Of a stretch of 64,000 nt of DNA, positions 11,322 to 22,714 are shown one piece after another. Source of the DNA: Papilionanthe hookeriana x Papilionanthe teres (taxonomy: Eukaryota; Streptophyta; Magnoliopsida; Asparagales; Orchidaceae). Under the pieces are notes generated by a model, which worked only from the letters and a program-made list of their open reading frames with translations, ran no database searches and had not been told where the DNA came from. Every line of letters starts with the position of its first letter. Position 1 is the stretch's first letter. The stretch is taken from contig CM040432.1 in assembly GCA_022702705.1 (NCBI GenBank), positions 46,960,540 to 47,024,539 of the forward strand, written 5' to 3'. A program made the position numbers and the translations under genes.

Positions 11322-11819
11322 TGTTGGGTCACTTAGAATGAGTTCTCGGTATGTCAGGCTAAAGGCATTAAACCAAACGCTTTGTGGGAGGCAACCCATA
11401 ATTATCAGTGTGCTTTGCTTTATGTTTGCTTTGTGTGCTTTGTTTGGATTATTTTATATTTTGGTGGTAGTATTTTACAGTTTTTATGTTATAGTAGTGT
11501 TTATTTGACTTTATTTTATGACTTAGAGGAGTCGGAATGAAATTTTGGACATTTGGCAAACCTGTACTAAATTGAGCACTGGCGGCTTAGTGCGCCTAGT
11601 TGACGCTTAAGTGCCGGAGTTATGAAACATGTAATAAAAGAGGTTCTAGAAGCCTAGATCGTGGGGAAGTGGTTTTGAAAGTTCTTTTAGATTTTTTAAA
11701 CGTTAAAGGGCGGGATTATGCACTTCTAAAGTCTATAAAAATGCCCTAGATTAACAGAAACACTTGTCCCAAGTCCTATTTTCATTCCTGAGTCTTAAGA
11801 AGAGTGTTTTGAGTGCATC
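11322..11819 (+). other. Post-pol spacer of Athila-like element A
   Basis: Contains gtgggaggcaacccataa at 11384-11402, the conserved block found after pol in Athila-type elements, and a GC-rich ctggcggcttagtgcgcc segment near 11580. No coding signal. Confidence 0.6.
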
Positions 11820-12026
11820 ATGTTTTCCTGGGCGAATGAGATCAAGAAGAAAGAGGAGTCTGACAAGAGTAAGTTTATTAGTGATAATGCTAAAAAGTTA
11901 TTCAATGGATTTCTTGCCGTTAGTATTCAGGGAATTGCAGAAAAGATTGCAATGATCGAAACCCGAGTGACTTCAATCGAAGCAAAGATCAATGAAACTA
12001 ACACACATTTGGAGCATATGGGATGA
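11820..12026 (+). CDS. Small hypothetical ORF of Athila-like element
   Basis: 68 codons beginning MFSWANEIKKKEES. Residues ~35-65 are rich in I, E and A with heptad-like spacing, so a short coiled coil is possible. It lies after integrase and before the env-like ORF and overlaps the next ORF by four bases (ATGA). I do not recognise the family. It may be a decayed piece of a longer ORF or the product of an extra gene of the element. Confidence 0.35.
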   Translation: MFSWANEIKKKEESDKSKFISDNAKKLFNGFLAVSIQGIAEKIAMIETRVTSIEAKINETNTHLEHMG

Positions 12027-12232
12027 AAACTCAAGATGCAATTCAATCATACAAGTCACGTGGAGCGGATAAGGCGATGTTCCTGAAGAACAAGTGGTTA
12101 GAAGAAGAAGATGTAAGAGTGTTCAATCATCGTCATTTTTATCAGATTTATATTCTAGAAGAGTCAAATGGAAATAACAGTGGTTCTGGATATATTCTGC
12201 CTACTGGAGAGTGGAATTTAATGTTGGTTTGA
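12023..12232 (+). CDS. Small hypothetical ORF overlapping the previous one
   Basis: 69 codons beginning MKTQDAIQSYKSRG and ending in a Gly/Asn/Ser-rich tail. The start codon overlaps the stop of the upstream ORF (ATGA), which would also result from a single-base shift in one longer ORF; continuity of composition favours that. Not recognised. Confidence 0.3.
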   Translation: MKTQDAIQSYKSRGADKAMFLKNKWLEEEDVRVFNHRHFYQIYILEESNGNNSGSGYILPTGEWNLMLV

Positions 12233-13070
12233 TCTTGTGAATTGTTTTAAGTATTTTATGTTTTATGTGTTTGATGTTCTAAAGTGTTTTATGTTTTATG
12301 TTTGTGATCTGTTGCACTTTAATGTGTGATTGTTACATCTTAGTAATGTAAACTTATCATTATGCTTATTGAGTCAGTTTGTATTTAGGGAATTTCATCC
12401 AAAGTGTTTGGATAAAAATTTTTAGTTTGTATTAAGTGTGGTTTGATTTGAATATAAGTTTGTGTTTGTGTGAAAATTAATTAGAATTGATGGATAGTAA
12501 AGTTTGAAATTGAAGTATTGGATATTATTGAGTAAGAGATAATTATTTTGAGAAGATTAAGGGTGATTAACTAAGTGGTTTAGTGCATTTTATTAATTGT
12601 GAAAATCTTATCACTGCCAGCTAAGCGCTAGATTGCCTGCGCTTACGCGCCAATTTTCATGGCTAAGCGCAGAAAGCCTCGTGCTTAGGCGCCGGTTCGC
12701 GAAAATTGATTTTCAGCAATTAAAACTCAAAAATCGTCATTTTTAACTTACCTGTCGTTTTTAACCTCTAACTTTCGCGAAAAGAAGCCTAAGGCATCAA
12801 CATTTTGGATCGTTTGAAGGTTGATTTCAATAAAAAATTGTTTGATTTGGATTCCTTAAGGTAAGAGCACTACTCCTAAGTAAAATTTTTTTATTTTCAC
12901 ATTGTATTTTGAGTACATTTTAGAAAATCCTAAAATCACTATTCATGGTGAAAATTTGAAGAAAAGGATGAGAAATTTCTTGGATTTAGTGGAAATTACT
13001 TTTGGAAGTTAATTTAGCAAGTTTAGTTTGATTTTGGAATTTAAGGTAAATTTTTTGTGATTTTTTAGAA
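12233..13070 (+). other. Noncoding spacer with palindromic AAGCGC motifs
   Basis: AT-rich spacer. At 12615-12705 there are several copies of ctaagcgc / gcttacgcgcc / gcttaggcgcc, variants of the ggcggctaagcgccgcc dyad found near 22902 in the 3' LTR of the same element. No ORF is credible here. Confidence 0.5.
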
Positions 13071-14212
13071 ATGACTATAAAGTCAAAGCGCGCGAGAGAA
13101 AATACGAGATTGGATTCTGACAAATTTGTTAGTGCAAGGGCTAAGGAACGTTACGTTTATGCACTACAGTAACGTAAATTGATTCTTGAACGTGTGTTTA
13201 ATAAGGCAGGAGAGGTTATTGAGGAGATGATTGCTAAAAGGAATTGAGAAAATTACTGCTGCTTCTCTGCTGTTGTTGTTGTTTCTGTGGTCAGAGAGTT
13301 TTATACAAACTTACTTACAATAGAAGAAAATTTGGTGATGGTGAGAAGGCAAGAAGTACATTTTACATCTGCGGTAATCAATGTCTTTTTCGACTGCCTC
13401 CTGATATGTTTTGCTTTTACTCGAACTATCATCCTACTGAGGGAGAGTTAGATGAGATTATGGCATTTTTTACTGACGGAAGAGGTTTATGAAAGATCAC
13501 AAATGATAGAAGAGTAAATTTTCAAGCCTCTAAGTTAAATGTCATTTCTAAAGCATAGCATTATTTTGTCTCATCTAAGTTGTTGCCTTCAAGCCATAAT
13601 AGTGAAGTTACAAGGGAGAGAGCTGTTCTGAACTGTTGCATTCAGCAAGAGAAGCCTATAGATATTGGAGCAATCATTTAAGATTATATTTTGAATTGTG
13701 CCAGATCTACCACTACTACAGGTATGAGATTTCCTTCTTTGATACATTTATTATGTGAATGATATAGAGTGAAATTTTAAACTTGGGAAGAGGTCCTTCA
13801 ACCTTTGAAACCAATTACTAGTGTAAACGTTGGAGCTTACACTGTACATTTAAAGTTTGTCTAGAGAGGAGGATTTGGTAGGGCTTCTACTGCTTCTGCT
13901 TCTGTTGCTTCTACTTTCCGCGCTACTACTTTAAGAGCTTCATCATCTACGGATTCATAGACTGGTTTGTTAAGAAAGATTCTGAAGAAGGTGAGTCTTA
14001 CTCGTGAGCATGTTAGAGACATGGATGGTAAAATGGATAATATGGAAAGATATATTGTTAAACATGATGAATATGAGGAGAATTATTAGCATTATTTGGA
14101 TAGATTGATTAGAGGTGATATGAGTGTTGAGATGCCCCCTCATCCATCCTACATACCTTATGTGACATCCAGAGATTGGAACGAGCAAGATGATGATGAA
14201 GAGGATGATTAG
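13071..14212 (+). pseudogene. Env-like / putative plant transposon protein, decayed
   Basis: A ~380-codon reading region with several stops and frameshifts. The start MTIKSKRARENTR and the segment KFVSARAKERY resemble the N-terminus of the ORF found downstream of pol in Athila-type elements, annotated in databases as envelope-like or putative plant transposon protein. Diagnostic pieces in different frames: VVREFYTNLL, then LLPSSHNSEVTRERAVL, then MRFPSLIHLLCE. The end is acidic (DDDEEDD, TAG at 14210). No signal peptide or transmembrane segment is evident. It is not functional as read, and no role beyond element membership can be given. Confidence 0.75.
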
Positions 14213-14785
14213 TTGTTTGTTTTATGTGTTATGGAGTTTTTGTTGATGAGTTGATTTATGTTGTGTTTGTGATTTATTTTGATATTGTGTTTGTTGTGTG
14301 AACTCTGGTAATATGTTGATTATAGTGAGACTATTTTTGTGTATTCAGATGTATCTGTGTTGGATTGATATTCTATATGTTGTTTTGTGATATGTGTGTA
14401 GTAGTAAATGTTTTAATATTATGTTGTGTCAAAGTTTTTATAGTGTGTATTTTAATTCCAAAACTGATAGGAGAATTTGGAACACTATTAAAAACTATTA
14501 TTTAAAATTGCATGTTTTTAAAACTTTTCAAAATTTACTACTACCATTTGTTATCTAGTGTTAGTGTGATTTCAGTTATTTTCAGTTGGTGTGTATTTGT
14601 TTTAAAAACCTCCACTATTATAGAAGTTCTTTGAAATCTTGAATTTCCATTTAATGAAAAACTAAAAAAATTGAATTTGATTTCTTTTTACTCCTATTTT
14701 TAAAATTATTATACTTGCATATTTAGGATATTAAGATTCTTGCAAGCATGTTATTTTAGTTTTTAATCTCACCCATGTATCATTT
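14213..14785 (+). other. 3' noncoding region of element A, left part
   Basis: TG/AT-rich sequence with no gene, interrupted at 14790 by element C and resuming at 21724. Confidence 0.5.
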
Positions 14786-16863
14786 TTTATTGTTGACCTC
14801 ATTTTTGGTGAGGTCTTGTCTTTTTCTTTGTACTTAGAATCTAGCCATAGGTCTTCTCCTTGACTATCCTAAAGGACTAGAATTTGGACCCATCCTTTAG
14901 CAATTCAGCTACTTCTTGACTCCTCTTGGGACTCCACTTGGATGGTTGCAAACCTCTAAATCACCTTGGAAGGTTGAAACCACCATATGGGCAACCAATA
15001 GTGAGTTCCTATAGGATTGTTTGGACTTAGGGTGACCTTGGGTGACTTGGGCTTCTCTTGCACACACACACACACCCCTAAGCCACATAACCTAAACCTT
15101 CAACCCTTGCCTTTCTACCCTTTATGGAACTCACATTATTGAATCCAAGCCACTAATCTTTGATTAAGATGGCTAAGGTCAATATATGAAGGATCATAAA
15201 GTGGTTACCATTTGGCTTGACTTGATCTCAAAGTGGTTGGACTTGGCTAAGTCCATGACTCATGCTTCCAAACCCTAATTCTATTCCAAATCACTTTTTA
15301 CCAAATCTTGACTCCACTAAAATGATCTATTTCTTCCTTATTTGAAACCCCATCCATTTTGCCAAATTCTGGTTTTGACATTGGGTCTCCTAAACTTGCT
15401 CAAAACTACCTAAGTTGCCCCCACAACCACCATAATCATCCAAAAATTCCCAAAAATTACCCAAAATTCCTAAAAATCTTAAGAATCATTTTGAGACAAT
15501 TCCTGCCTTTTAAATCCATCAAAATACCCCAATACCTTCCAAATAACCTCCAAATATCCTAAATACCTCTTTTGGCCCAAAATTCCAAAAATTCCAAAAA
15601 TTCCCAAAAAATTCCAAAAAATCCCAAATATTCCCAATTTCATTTTGTTCAACTACACCATAATCTTATTTTTCCAAAATAATCCACTTTTATCAAAATC
15701 TCTAATTTGACCCATCTTTAACCCAAGTGGACCCAATGTCAAACCAAATCAACTCAATTGACCTCAATGTTTCCCAAACTCAATTCTAAACTTCAATTCA
15801 ACATGTCTAATACCAATTTAAACCAAAACCAAGCCCAATTTAGTTCACATTTGATTTCAATTTCAACTTTAAACCAAAACCCCAATTTTAACCTATGACC
15901 CAAACCTACCCAAATTCAACCCAATTCAACTCAATTTCCCCCCAAATCAACTCTAAACCCTCCCTAATACATCCCTACACCAAATAAAACATCAATTGTC
16001 CCTCAATTATAACCCAAACCCAACTCAAAAATCATTTGAAACCAAAATCCCCAAAGTTTGCCTTAAGGTTGTCACCTAGCCCTAAATCTCCAAATTGAAT
16101 CCCCTAAACCCAAAATTTCCACCCAATTTCTATCCTAAACCTTTCCTAACAATCATTTGAAACATTTTGGACTATCAATTGGCCTTGAACCAAACTCTTG
16201 CCAAACCTAAATCCAATCTAACCCATGGTGACCAAATTAACCAAAACTCCAAAATCTTCCAAATTGAAACTCCAAACGAACTTAAATCCACTTCATGTCT
16301 TCATGAAAAATCTTCCTTACAATCATTTACACAATTTTGATTAATTAATTTGATCCAATTCAAAACTAAACTCAAGCTAACCCAACTCAAACCCATGTGA
16401 ACCTAATTGAACACATGACAAAATCAAATTTAACCAATCCAAATTTGATCAAACCAACCCCTTGGCTGCCAACTCTAGACCTCCTAGGGTGGGTTTGACC
16501 TGAACCAACCCATGCCTCATGAGCGATGGACCAATGTTCCATCACTTTGGACTAATGGGCTAAGCCACATGGCTAAGGCCATGTCCCATCCTTAATCTCC
16601 CTTTAAGCAACCATCTCTGCCAAATTAATTGAGCTAAACTCCTCCTCCACTCCTCCTCAGCCTGCCTAGCCACCTGACTGTCCTTGCCAGCCACTCCAGC
16701 CGCTGGAACAGCCACGCCCGAGCAGCCCATGTGTCCTTGAAACCTAAAATTTGGCCTGGACAGTGGCTAATCCTTTCAGCAGCCACTTGCCCTGCTCTGC
16801 CCTCACCCTAAGCGGCCCAAGGCACTCATTGTCTGGCCCTGAGCTCCCCTCTCCGGCAAGCTC

Positions 16864-16870
16864 TATAAAA
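16864..16870 (+). promoter_or_regulatory. TATA box of LTR C
   Basis: TATAAAA followed by a C-rich leader with cggccatgaaac. Same relative position as the promoters of B (27507) and D (63003). Confidence 0.55.
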
Positions 16871-17287
16871 TCCTCCCCTCTCGGCCATGAAACGAGTGCT
16901 GAAAATTTCTTCACGAATCCCTCCCAAATTGCTCCCAGACCTTCTCCCAGCCTAGAGAAGAAGAGCCCCATTGTTTTCCTACCCTAATTCCCACTGGTTG
17001 AGCTCAAATTTAGAGCTAAATCTCAGGCTAGAAAACAGGACACCTCTTGAAACTCCACAAAAATCAAATTAAACTCACCCACACCTTCACAGCTCCAAGA
17101 GAAGGAGTTCCCCAGTGAAAGTCCCCTCCCCTCTCCTAGCCTCCCAGTTGCTCTATCGACCAGAGCTTGGAATCGGGCTTGATCGAAGTCACACCTAGGC
17201 AGCTCACCAGGACCAGAGACTTCATCCAGAGGCTCCTCTCACTCCAACGAATGTGCCAAGCATCTCTGATTAAGGCTTCAGCTCTCA

Positions 17288-17300
17288 GAGCCAAGGTATT
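17288..17300 (+). promoter_or_regulatory. Splice-donor-like site in LTR C leader
   Basis: agccaag-gtattgac, 432 bp after the TATA box. B has gagcaaag-gtatggac 434 bp after its TATA box, followed in both by a ctc-ttcc-cccgagcttcca context. The near-equal distance and shared flanks support homology; splicing is inferred. Confidence 0.45.
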
Positions 17301-17479
17301 GACCTCTACTTCCTCCCGAGCTTCCAGCAATTCTCCATTTTGTTCTATGCAATTTCAATGCATGTTAGATGCATAGATCGCTTTGTCTAGGCTAGATGCA
17401 TCGATAGAGACCAACCACACATGATTTAGTTGAGTCCGGAGTGAGATCTTAAGTTTTAGGGTGGATGACTCTCGGGCTA

Positions 17480-17650
17480 AGTCAGTTAGGGATGATGACC
17501 AGCGACCGTCCGATCGCGCGTGTATTGGATGAACGACAGAGATGGAGTCAAATGAAACAGCGGAACGGAAAGCGCGTGTCGAGTCAGATGGCGACACCGA
17601 ATGGGAATGCGCCGCATGGAGCTTCGGATCTACCTAGGTTGAGGTGGCGC
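17480..17650 (+). other. GC-rich block of LTR C leader
   Basis: CpG-rich segment including gaccgtccgatcgcgcgtgt, homologous to accgttcgatcgcgcgtgta at 28151 in B. Part of the LTR; the short ORFs in it are not credible genes. Confidence 0.55.
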
Positions 17651-20600
17651 TGCATCAGATAAGTAGGAAATTAGGTTTATTTCCTATTTATTTAAATACC
17701 AGATCTTTTAAAAATGCATATCTTTGCATAGAAAAATTCTAAAAATAAACTAAAAATACCCTCTTGCTCAGTGAATAGAGAAGATTAATGTGGAAAAAGA
17801 ATTAAGTTATTTTGTTAAGTATTTTTTTAATTAATTTATTATTATTCTGAGTATTTTAATTCTCCATTCATGCATACAATTCACCATGGCATGAGACCAT
17901 AGGGCTTTCTCTGAATTTTCTAAGGCTAGAGGCTATCGCTGTGGCAAGTTATCTTTTTTTCAAGTTTATATACCTCTTTTGGTATTTCAATTTCAATAAT
18001 TAGCATGTTGATTAATAAAATCTAGAAAAATTAGGAGAAGTATCTCTGGACCATAGGACCCCAGGAAATTTATGGTTGGACTTAAATCATTTATATGAAC
18101 CCTAATTTGGTCAAAACCCTAAAATTATGATTAAAATAATTTGGGATAGCCACTCATTAAAATAACACAAAATCAATACTCCACTGATCCTTAGGGTCAG
18201 AGGAGTCTCACATAAAAATTTGAAACTAATTGAAAATGATTTAACCCACTATATGAATTATTTAAATCACATGGCAACTTTTAAACTTTAAAAATTCATA
18301 AAACCCAAAATAATTTTTAAAAATTCACTAAATTGGTTTTGGGGCCTCTCTGGTATCAGAGGAGTCTAGAAAAATTAAAATTGAAACTTTTCTAAGATTT
18401 TCATTTTTAAACACATTTTGAATATTTTAATAATTAAAAAATAGTAAAAATCACAAAAATAATAAAATTCACAAAAATGTCATATTTGGTCTCCTAATCA
18501 CTTAGGAACCAACCAAATATTTTTCTTAAGTCTTTAAGAAAAGATATTGAATTTTAAAGGCTTAATGCAGTTTTTAATATTAAAAATGAATTTTTAACCT
18601 TTCTCACTAAAGTAATTCTAAAAATTCAAAGAAAAAAAAATAATAAAATTTATTTCTCTGAGTTTCTTGAGGTTAGAGAGACTTAAGATAAATATAAAAC
18701 ACAATTTTCAAATTTAATTTTATTTTATAATTAATTAATACTCTAGAACTTAAAATAATTATAATAAATAAAATGTTATTCAAAAAATCACTAAAATTGG
18801 TCCAAGTGTTCCTCTCGGTCGGTACGAACATCTCATAATTTTACTAGGAAGAGAAACTTCACCTTGGTCATGTTATTGAATTTTCATTAAAAACCCTTAT
18901 ATTTCATTAAATAATTATATAAATTAAATTAAAAACAGAAAAAATCACATTTTCTTCTCTAATGTTTTCATTGACATGTGAGTGAAGTGACATAAAAATT
19001 GTAAGTTCATTTGAGCTCAATTTAATGAGTTATGAAGTGAACAAGCTTAAGAGGGCATAAAGGTAATTAAAGGATTTTAACCCTAATTAATGCTTTAGGC
19101 TTAATCAAAGGGAGGGATGAATATTTGATCTTAATTTTCTCTTGGATGATTGAAACCTAGGGAATTAAGGGGTAGAAACCCATTGATCACCTACAACATC
19201 AAAAATTAAATCCTAATTAATTAATTCATTTAAATTTTGGAAGAATAATTAAAATTTGGATTACTAAAATTAGGGATGTGACTTAAGAAGATATCCATTC
19301 TTTAATTTAAAGTCCCTAAATGGATTAATAATATTCAAACTCTTAATTAACTCTAAAACATAATGATAATTGAAATTAATAATCCTTAATTAAATTAAAG
19401 CTTAAAACATTAAATGGTTTAATAATCAAATTAAAATAAATTTAAAACATTTAAAACTAATTTGAAATCACTTACAACTTAACTTAAAACAAATTGAAAT
19501 GTTAAAAATTAATCTAAAAATAATTTATAATCAAGATGTGATAATTAAAATCAATCTAAAATACTTAAAACAAATTTGAATCACCAAAACTTAATGGAAT
19601 TAAGCGATTTAAATACCTCTCTAACTTGAACAATTGTAAAACATTTAAAAAAATCAACTTGAAATTTCATAACTAAACTCAACTGTTTTGATATAACAAT
19701 TCAACCTTTGTGGCTAAATCCTTTAACAAACTAATTTGCCCCCGAAGGCTCTCACACTTATAACCCTTAGGTGGAGTATCAAATGAAATGTCACTTTACT
19801 CATCGGATAATCAAATGTCCGAGTTCACTGAGCAAGAAACAAAACTTAACTAAACTCTTGGATGACTAATTCACCTGTACAATGAAACTCATTTGGACTT
19901 GAAATAATCCCAGAAGTATTGAAAAGATGTTCAGGATTCGTCCTGAGCACTTTCTCAATATGATAGGATGTTTTAGAAGAACAATTGAACTTAATTGTTC
20001 TTTGGTGAAGAAAATCATCCATAAAACACAAGAACCTAGACGTCATAGGAATCGACTAGCAATAGGACTAGGATCTTGGTAGACAACCAGAACCTTTCCT
20101 TAGCTTTGCCTAGTTGTTGCTTGCAGATATTTAAATGCCCTGACACATGTTTTAAGTGCAGCCTGGAATGACGAGAAGACCCTCCAGGTACGCTTTTATT
20201 TTATTGCAATTTATTTACCTGCGCTGTACTTTCTTTCTTGCAAAACTTGCATGTTAAACAAGAATGTCACCCTACATGAAAACTGAAACATTTTAGGATA
20301 GCCACAAAACTGAAACTCAAAACTAGATTAAAAGTCACCACCACAACATTCAAAAGATGAGACAACTCAAAATTTAATCACAAACAGAACAACAAAACTA
20401 CAACTACAACTAAATTAAAATGTCTCGTTGGATGATCGAGAATCCCTCGGATGATGTAACCCACGTGTTGCTAACGAGATTTCCTACGGTCTAAATGAAA
20501 GTGTGGAACTCATTCAGTTGAGTTTAGCAAATTCATTTGGACTAAGTGAATCTGATGAAAATAATGGTGTCGGGATAACGAAACCGTGGGATTTTAATCG

Positions 20601-21670
20601 GCTCTGTTTAATCAACTTTAAGATTTGTTTTAATTAAAACATTAAGACATCTGAACCTTAAGACTCTTCTAAACTAAAACACTTCTCTCATCTTTTGATT
20701 GCCACCTTCTAAAACTAAACCTCTGCAACAACAAGGAGCTTGGAACATAGTGGGCAGCACGACCATCTTCATCAGCAAAACTTGAGTCTACTTCAGCAAA
20801 ACCTTTCCTAGAATTAAACAACTAAGCCATAGGATTTCGAGGTAGTTTGCCTAGTGCAACATAAATCCTCAACTTTTCGTTAGGCATTTGGATAATCATA
20901 TTATGCAAATTAAGCCCTAACCGGTTTTAGGACTCTGAGGTAGTCGTGTGGTACTACATAAACCCTCACATCTTCGAGGCTATTTGTATGATCCTGTCAT
21001 ACAAATATAAGTCCTAATTAACTAAAATTGGCAAGATTGAAACATTAAATAAACTCTCAATTTGAAGCCAAACAATAGAATAGTCGGGAAGTCACCGAAG
21101 TTCACTTCGGGTCCGTGACTTCCCCTACTTCTCTTCCTTTGGACTCTTAAAAATAAACTGTTCCAAATTTCATCCATTCCCTATTGAAATTTTTAAAATT
21201 CAATTCTTTGAAAACCTTAAACTTTGAAATTCTTGAGAGCAAAACCACTGATCATTATCGAGAGTTTTTTAAATGATTCCCGTCATTTAAGATGTAATTA
21301 ACTATAGGGGCTTGCCCATATAGTGAACTTTAAGAACCCAGGTAATATAAACCCTGCTTAATTTATTTATATTAAGCAGGGGAACTTGTCGGCTTATAAA
21401 GTTGGTTTCCAGACCATACGGATGTCACAAATCTTCTAGTTTATTTAATTGAACCCCATCATCAAGCAGTGTGTCTATTCCTCGGGATAGATACATGGTT
21501 TATAATATGGTGCTCGTTTATATAAACTATTTGGGATGTGAGATCGGTTTGATTTCATATCTTAAAAATTTCAAACTTCAAATTATTTTTGAAAATCAAA
21601 TGCTACTGTTCAAACTATATATATATATTTAAATTAAATTCAAAACCTAAAAATTTGCCGACAACTTTTG

Positions 21671-21684
21671 TAGGCGACCCCTTT
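21671..21684 (+). other. PBS-like remnant in element C
   Basis: taggcgacccctttt directly after the LTR end. B has cggcgactcacgtggg at the same place. Both resemble the ggcgactc-type PBS of Tat-lineage elements. Confidence 0.4.
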
Positions 21685-21723
21685 TAAAAATACCACAAAA
21701 TCTAAAAATATGCCGACATTTAT

Positions 21724-22714
21724 GCTTAAATATTTTATCCTAACTAAAAATTAAAGTTTGGGGGGAATTTTAAAAACAGAAAATTTTCAAAAAAAAACCT
21801 AAAACTTTATTTGTTCTCAAGAAAACATAAAGTTAATTTGATTTTTTATTGGAAACAATTATGTATATGAAATTATATTAGGGGAACAAAATTTTGAATA
21901 TAGAAATGAATAAGAGAATTTAGTTAAAATTTTTAATAATAATGAAAATTATAAAAATAAAATTTTCTTAGTAAAGAATTGTTAAAGATAGTTTAACCAT
22001 CTTTAGTAAAAAATATTATAATTTTGGATAAATAGAAGATTTGACTTTTATTCTTCAAAGCTTAAATTTCTTTATTGAGGAGTAATTTTCAAATACTGTT
22101 ATTATGATTTTTAAGTGAAAAATGCATATCATACCTTTATTTTAAATGGAAGGGTGGAATTCAAAATCATTAAAGGCCTATCCAGATACGCTAATCCTTG
22201 CCTTATAAAAAAAAAGAAAAAAAAGGGAAAAGAAAAAGAAAAGAAAAAAAAAGAGAAAAAGAAAAAATGAGTAAAAAGTGAAAAATAGTATGTGAAAAAG
22301 AAGGAGTAGCTTGAGGATTTAAGGGTCTAATAAAAAATTGGTTTCATACTTAAAGTATAAAATATAAGTTCTGAGAAAATCTAAAGCTTAAAGGTTATAA
22401 TATAGTAAGTAAAATTACTTTTAATCAAGATTTTTAAGTAAGACAAATAAATATGCAAATCCAATATTTTGAAGAATCTACAAATACTTCTGAATTAGAT
22501 AGAAAACTATATTTTACATTATCCTTTACCCAAGAACTTTCTAAATTTGAAGTTAGTCTTAATTACTGAAATTTTTTCTGAATTGGACTATTTCATTTTT
22601 AGAACAAAATTTTATTATCTACCTAAGAAACTCATTACATAATTTGCATGCTAAAATTTTCTATATGATTAAGAGTCACTTGAGGACAAGTAACATTTTA
22701 AGTTTAGAGGATTT
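21724..22714 (+). other. 3' noncoding region of element A, right part, with PPT
   Basis: Contains aaagtttggggggaat (21753-21768), typical of Athila 3' regions, an A/G-only-like run at 22207-22268, and cttgaggacaagtaac followed by gtttagaggatt just before the LTR. No gene is seen. Confidence 0.6.
22207..22268 (+). repeat. Polypurine (A/G) tract
   Basis: About 60 bases of almost pure A and G, aaaagaaaagg-like. It lies ~450 bp before the 3' LTR, too far to be the plus-strand primer; low-complexity sequence. Confidence 0.7.

Larger units (their letters stand above)
14791..21718 (+). mobile_element. Tat-type LTR insertion C (near-solo LTR) with tttat TSD
   Basis: Begins TGTTGACCTCATTTTTGGTGAGG and ends TGCCGACA; the pentamer tttat flanks both sides (14786-14790 and 21719-21723). 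A full LTR (14791-21662, ~6.9 kb) ends GCCGACA and is followed by ~34 bp containing a PBS-like taggcgacccc, then ~22 bp that repeat the LTR end (ctaaaaatatgccgaca). It is therefore a 5' LTR plus a scrap of internal sequence plus the last bases of the 3' LTR. It is a subfamily related to, but clearly different from, element B. Confidence 0.85.

Noticed and set aside
17136..17662. Several overlapping ORFs in the LTR C leader on both strands
   Set aside because: They lie in the GC-rich leader block shared with the noncoding LTR of B; no conserved frame.
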